Source: Comamonas testosteroni (GTDB taxonomy: Bacteria; Pseudomonadota; Gammaproteobacteria; Burkholderiales; Burkholderiaceae_C). From it: DNA of 37,857 nucleotides. The stretch lies in NCBI RefSeq assembly GCF_000761245.1, contig NZ_AWOR01000062.1, positions 1 to 37,857 of the forward strand. The letters run 5' to 3'. A model generated the notes under the pieces. It ran no database searches. It saw only the letters and a list, made by a program, of their open reading frames with translations, and had not been told where the DNA came from. Below are positions 36,363 through 37,857 of this stretch, one piece after another. Made by a program: the position numbers and the translations under genes. The stretch's first letter is position 1. Each line of letters opens with the position of its first letter.

Positions 36363-36415
36363 GAGCGCTGTCCGCAGTGGAGCGCTCATTCGGGTGGAAA
36401 CCCTAGATGGTTTCC
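36363..36415 (-). other. Two hairpins in the efflux operon leader
   Basis: The expected 5' untranslated region of the adaptor gene contains two inverted repeats: GAGCGCT-N11-AGCGCTC (36363-36387) and GGAAACC-CTAGAT-GGTTTCC (36396-36415). Neither is followed by a T-run on the minus strand. They may influence mRNA stability or translation. Confidence 0.45.
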
Positions 36416-36434
36416 TGCATATCGGTGCTAAGGA

Positions 36435-36464
36435 AATTATACATACATGCATAAATGTATAATT
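36435..36464. promoter_or_regulatory. AcrR-like operator overlapping divergent promoters
   Basis: A perfect inverted repeat has 10-base arms (AATTATACAT and ATGTATAATT) separated by 10 bases. It resembles the E. coli acrAB operator at about 18 of 24 positions. Each arm contains TATAAT on the outward-facing strand (36458-36463 plus; 36436-36441 minus), so the operator would cover the -10 boxes of both the repressor gene and the pump operon. The -35 hexamers at 17-base spacing are poor (AATTAT). Confidence 0.75.
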
Positions 36465-36543
36465 GAAAACGCTGCGTAAAGCAGCTGAGAAATGGTTTTT
36501 CTCGCGGCGAGCTATCGCTGGCGAGTGATGAGGAAGGTGAGTG

Positions 36544-37164
36544 ATGGCTCGAAGAACCAAGGCTGAAGCGGATGAGACGCGCACCAAGCTGCTGGATGCG
36601 GCTGAAGAGGTGTTTTTCGAGAAAGGGGTATCTCGAACCTCTCTGGGCGATATCGCACAGCGTGCAGGGGCTACACGCGGGGCGGTGTATTGGCACTTCA
36701 AGGACAAGATGGATGTCTTTGTTTCCATGCTTGGGCGCATATGCCTGCCTTTCGAAGAAATCTGTGACGACAGGTATGGTGACCTGTTGCCGCTAGAGCG
36801 CATTCGTCACTCCATCCTATGTGTGTTCGAGAGCTTGGACGAGGATGAGCGCAGACGCAAGGTGTTTGAAACGGCGCTGTTCAAAATGGAATACGTGGGC
36901 GAACTGGCTGATGTGCGTTTGCAGCATATAGAAAGTTCAGGCTTCGCTCGGGAAAAATTTGCGCACGACCTAGCGGCTGCAGCGCAGGGGCAGTCCGTGC
37001 AGTTGTCGGTATCCCCGGAAGAGGCCGCCCTTGGTTTGCACTCTCTTTTTGTAGGCCTTATACATGGCTGGGTATTGACGGAGGGGAGTTTCTCATTGGT
37101 CAAGGTCGGTTCGATGTCGGTGGATGTCTACTTGTCTGGTTTGGGATTTCAGGTGAATTTGTGA
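36544..37164 (+). CDS. TetR family repressor, AcrR/TtgR-like
   Basis: A 206-residue TetR-type regulator. The N-terminal DNA-binding domain (about 10-56) is close to AcrR, with VSRTSLGDIAQRAGATRGAV and YWHFKDKMD forming the helix-turn-helix. The C-terminal ligand domain is long enough to bind drugs. The ATG at 36544 has a GGAAGGTG site; a GTG one codon upstream is possible. It is divergent from the RND efflux operon and probably represses it, and itself, at the palindrome 36435-36464. Confidence 0.92.
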   Translation: MARRTKAEADETRTKLLDAAEEVFFEKGVSRTSLGDIAQRAGATRGAVYWHFKDKMDVFVSMLGRICLPFEEICDDRYGDLLPLERIRHSILCVFESLDEDERRRKVFETALFKMEYVGELADVRLQHIESSGFAREKFAHDLAAAAQGQSVQLSVSPEEAALGLHSLFVGLIHGWVLTEGSFSLVKVGSMSVDVYLSGLGFQVNL

Positions 37165-37238
37165 TTTGGGTGTCCAAACCCGTGCAATAATTGCGGCTGT
37201 TGAATTGTTGTTGGCAGTGCGAACGGCCTGACGGATTC

Positions 37239-37314
37239 GCGGCTGTAGCTCAGTGGATAGAGTATTGGCCTCCGAAGCCAAGGGTCGTGGGTTCGATCCC
37301 CGCCAGCCGCGCCA
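37239..37314 (+). tRNA. tRNA-Arg (anticodon CCG)
   Basis: A complete 76-base cloverleaf with encoded CCA. The acceptor stem is GCGGCTG/CAGCCGC, the D stem GCTC/GAGT, the anticodon stem TTGGC/GCCAA with loop CTCCGAA (anticodon at 37272-37274), and the T arm has loop TTCGATC. It reads CGG codons. It is the first of four tRNA genes before tuf. Confidence 0.97.
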
Positions 37315-37331
37315 GCATCGATCTTCGGTAA

Positions 37332-37360
37332 GAAAAAAGAAATTTCAAAATTTCTTTTTA
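37332..37360. terminator. A/T hairpin after tRNA-Arg
   Basis: AAAAGAAATTT-CA-AAATTTCTTTT is an almost perfect palindrome ending in a T-tract and located 20 bases after tRNA-Arg. The stem has only two G-C pairs, so it may be a weak terminator or a promoter-region element for the next tRNA. Confidence 0.4.
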
Positions 37361-37376
37361 AGCTGAAAATAGATGC

Positions 37377-37382
37377 TACAAT
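37377..37382 (+). promoter_or_regulatory. Possible -10 box for tRNA-Tyr-Gly-Thr-tuf
   Basis: TACAAT lies 13 bases before tRNA-Tyr, which fits a start just ahead of a processed leader. The -35 region at normal spacing is only a T-rich tract (CTTTTT). A promoter here would transcribe tRNA-Tyr, tRNA-Gly, tRNA-Thr and tuf together. Confidence 0.4.
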
Positions 37383-37394
37383 TCGAGTCTCTTC

Positions 37395-37480
37395 GGAGGG
37401 GTGGCCGAGTGGTTAAAGGCAGCAGACTGTAAATCTGCCCGCTAACGCGTACACAGGTTCGAATCCTGTCCCCTCCACCA
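37395..37480 (+). tRNA. tRNA-Tyr (anticodon GTA)
   Basis: An 86-base class II tRNA with a long variable arm and encoded CCA. The acceptor stem is GGAGGGG/CCCCTCC, and the anticodon stem CAGA/TCTG encloses loop CTGTAAA with GTA at 37429-37431. The T loop is TTCGAAT. Confidence 0.97.
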
Positions 37481-37538
37481 GCAATGGTTGAGAAGAGCGA
37501 TTGCTAGAAATAGCAGTCACGTGCAGTAGTGAATCTGT

Positions 37539-37612
37539 GCGGGAGTAGTTCAATGGTAGAACCCTAGCCTTCCAAGCTAATGACGCGGGTTCGATTCCCG
37601 TCTCCCGCTCCA
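37539..37612 (+). tRNA. tRNA-Gly (anticodon TCC)
   Basis: A 74-base tRNA with encoded CCA. The acceptor stem is GCGGGAG/CTCCCGC, the D stem GTTC/GAAC, the anticodon loop CTTCCAA (TCC at 37571-37573) and the T loop TTCGATT. The outermost anticodon-stem pair appears to be a C-A mismatch (position 27-43). The standard features are otherwise intact. Confidence 0.96.
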
Positions 37613-37655
37613 GTTTGCGAGCAAAGATTTTTGAAGTTGTTTTTTCAGCTTCTTT

Positions 37656-37730
<75 letters not shown>

Positions 37731-37805
37731 TTTTCTGGTGCGCTCGCTTGATAGGGTTGCGCCGAAATCCTCTTGCAGTGAATTAGTTTTTTCGGAGTCG
37801 GAAAA

Positions 37806-37857
37806 ATGGCAAAAGAAAAATTCGAGCGCACCAAGCCCCACGTGAACGTGGGCACCA
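37806..37857 (+). CDS. tuf: Elongation factor Tu, 5' end only
   Basis: The last 52 bases encode MAKEKFERTKPHVNVGT, the standard EF-Tu N-terminus up to just before the first GTP-binding motif. The gene is cut by the window edge. The ATG follows GGAGTCGG. Position after tRNA-Tyr, tRNA-Gly and tRNA-Thr matches the tufB locus of many proteobacteria; secE and nusG would be expected next. Confidence 0.95.
   Translation, partial: MAKEKFERTKPHVNVGT

Overview
The window looks like a chromosomal segment of a betaproteobacterium of the family Comamonadaceae, most likely Comamonas or a close relative. This rests on the gene content and order, the moderately high GC coding style, and intergenic palindromic repeats of a type I recall as typical of that family. 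It is bounded by two tuf (EF-Tu) gene ends in the same orientation: the last codons of one at the left edge and the first 17 codons of another at the right edge.

Layout. (1) 1-5429: the end of a str-type operon (tuf, rpsJ), then rplC-rplD-rplW-rplB-rpsS-rplV-rpsC-rplP-rpmC-rpsQ, closed by a strong terminator. The usual spc genes (rplN onward) do not follow. The 200-base rpsJ-rplC gap carries three stacked hairpins and a good promoter candidate. (2) 5546-9406: a Prx5-type peroxiredoxin, a GNAT acetyltransferase, a b561-type cytochrome divergent from a cytochrome c', a TlpA-like thioredoxin and an unknown lipoprotein. (3) 9503-12177: a regulatory-type PTS phosphorelay (mannose-class EIIA, HPr, EI) with no sugar permease alongside. 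(4) 12178-13790: about 1.6 kb without an intact gene. It holds a decayed DUF1963/YwqG-like pseudogene (one stop, three frameshifts) and an orphan Fur-box-like site. (5) 13791-15833, minus strand: DUF493 gene, lipB, lipA for protein lipoylation. (6) 16203-23412: the complete F1Fo ATP synthase operon atpIBEFHAGDC, with a structured repeat inserted between atpD and atpC.

(7) 23566-29237: a small lipoprotein, a cold-shock/DUF1294 fusion, a lemA-TPM-TPM operon (minus) and a divergent plus-strand cluster of a Rossmann protein, a YheT-like hydrolase and an uncharacterised protein. (8) 29328-30191: a membrane-anchored di-heme class I (c5-like) cytochrome. (9) 30391-37164: a tripartite RND multidrug efflux operon (adaptor, AcrB-type pump, outer membrane channel) divergent from its AcrR-like TetR repressor. 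The shared promoter region carries a perfect 10-10-10 inverted repeat that resembles the E. coli AcrR box. (10) 37239-37857: tRNA-Arg(CCG), tRNA-Tyr(GTA), tRNA-Gly(TCC) and tRNA-Thr(GGT), followed by tuf, which is the classic tRNA-tufB arrangement.

Most of the window is housekeeping: translation, ATP synthesis, lipoylation, respiratory c-type cytochromes and efflux. I do not see a clearly new defence or mobile system. The best candidates for something undescribed are the hairpin/promoter leader inside the S10 operon, a dispersed palindromic repeat that appears to supply part of a signal peptide, the repeat splitting atpD from atpC, and a tRNA-Thr gene whose T-loop lacks the near-universal U55.
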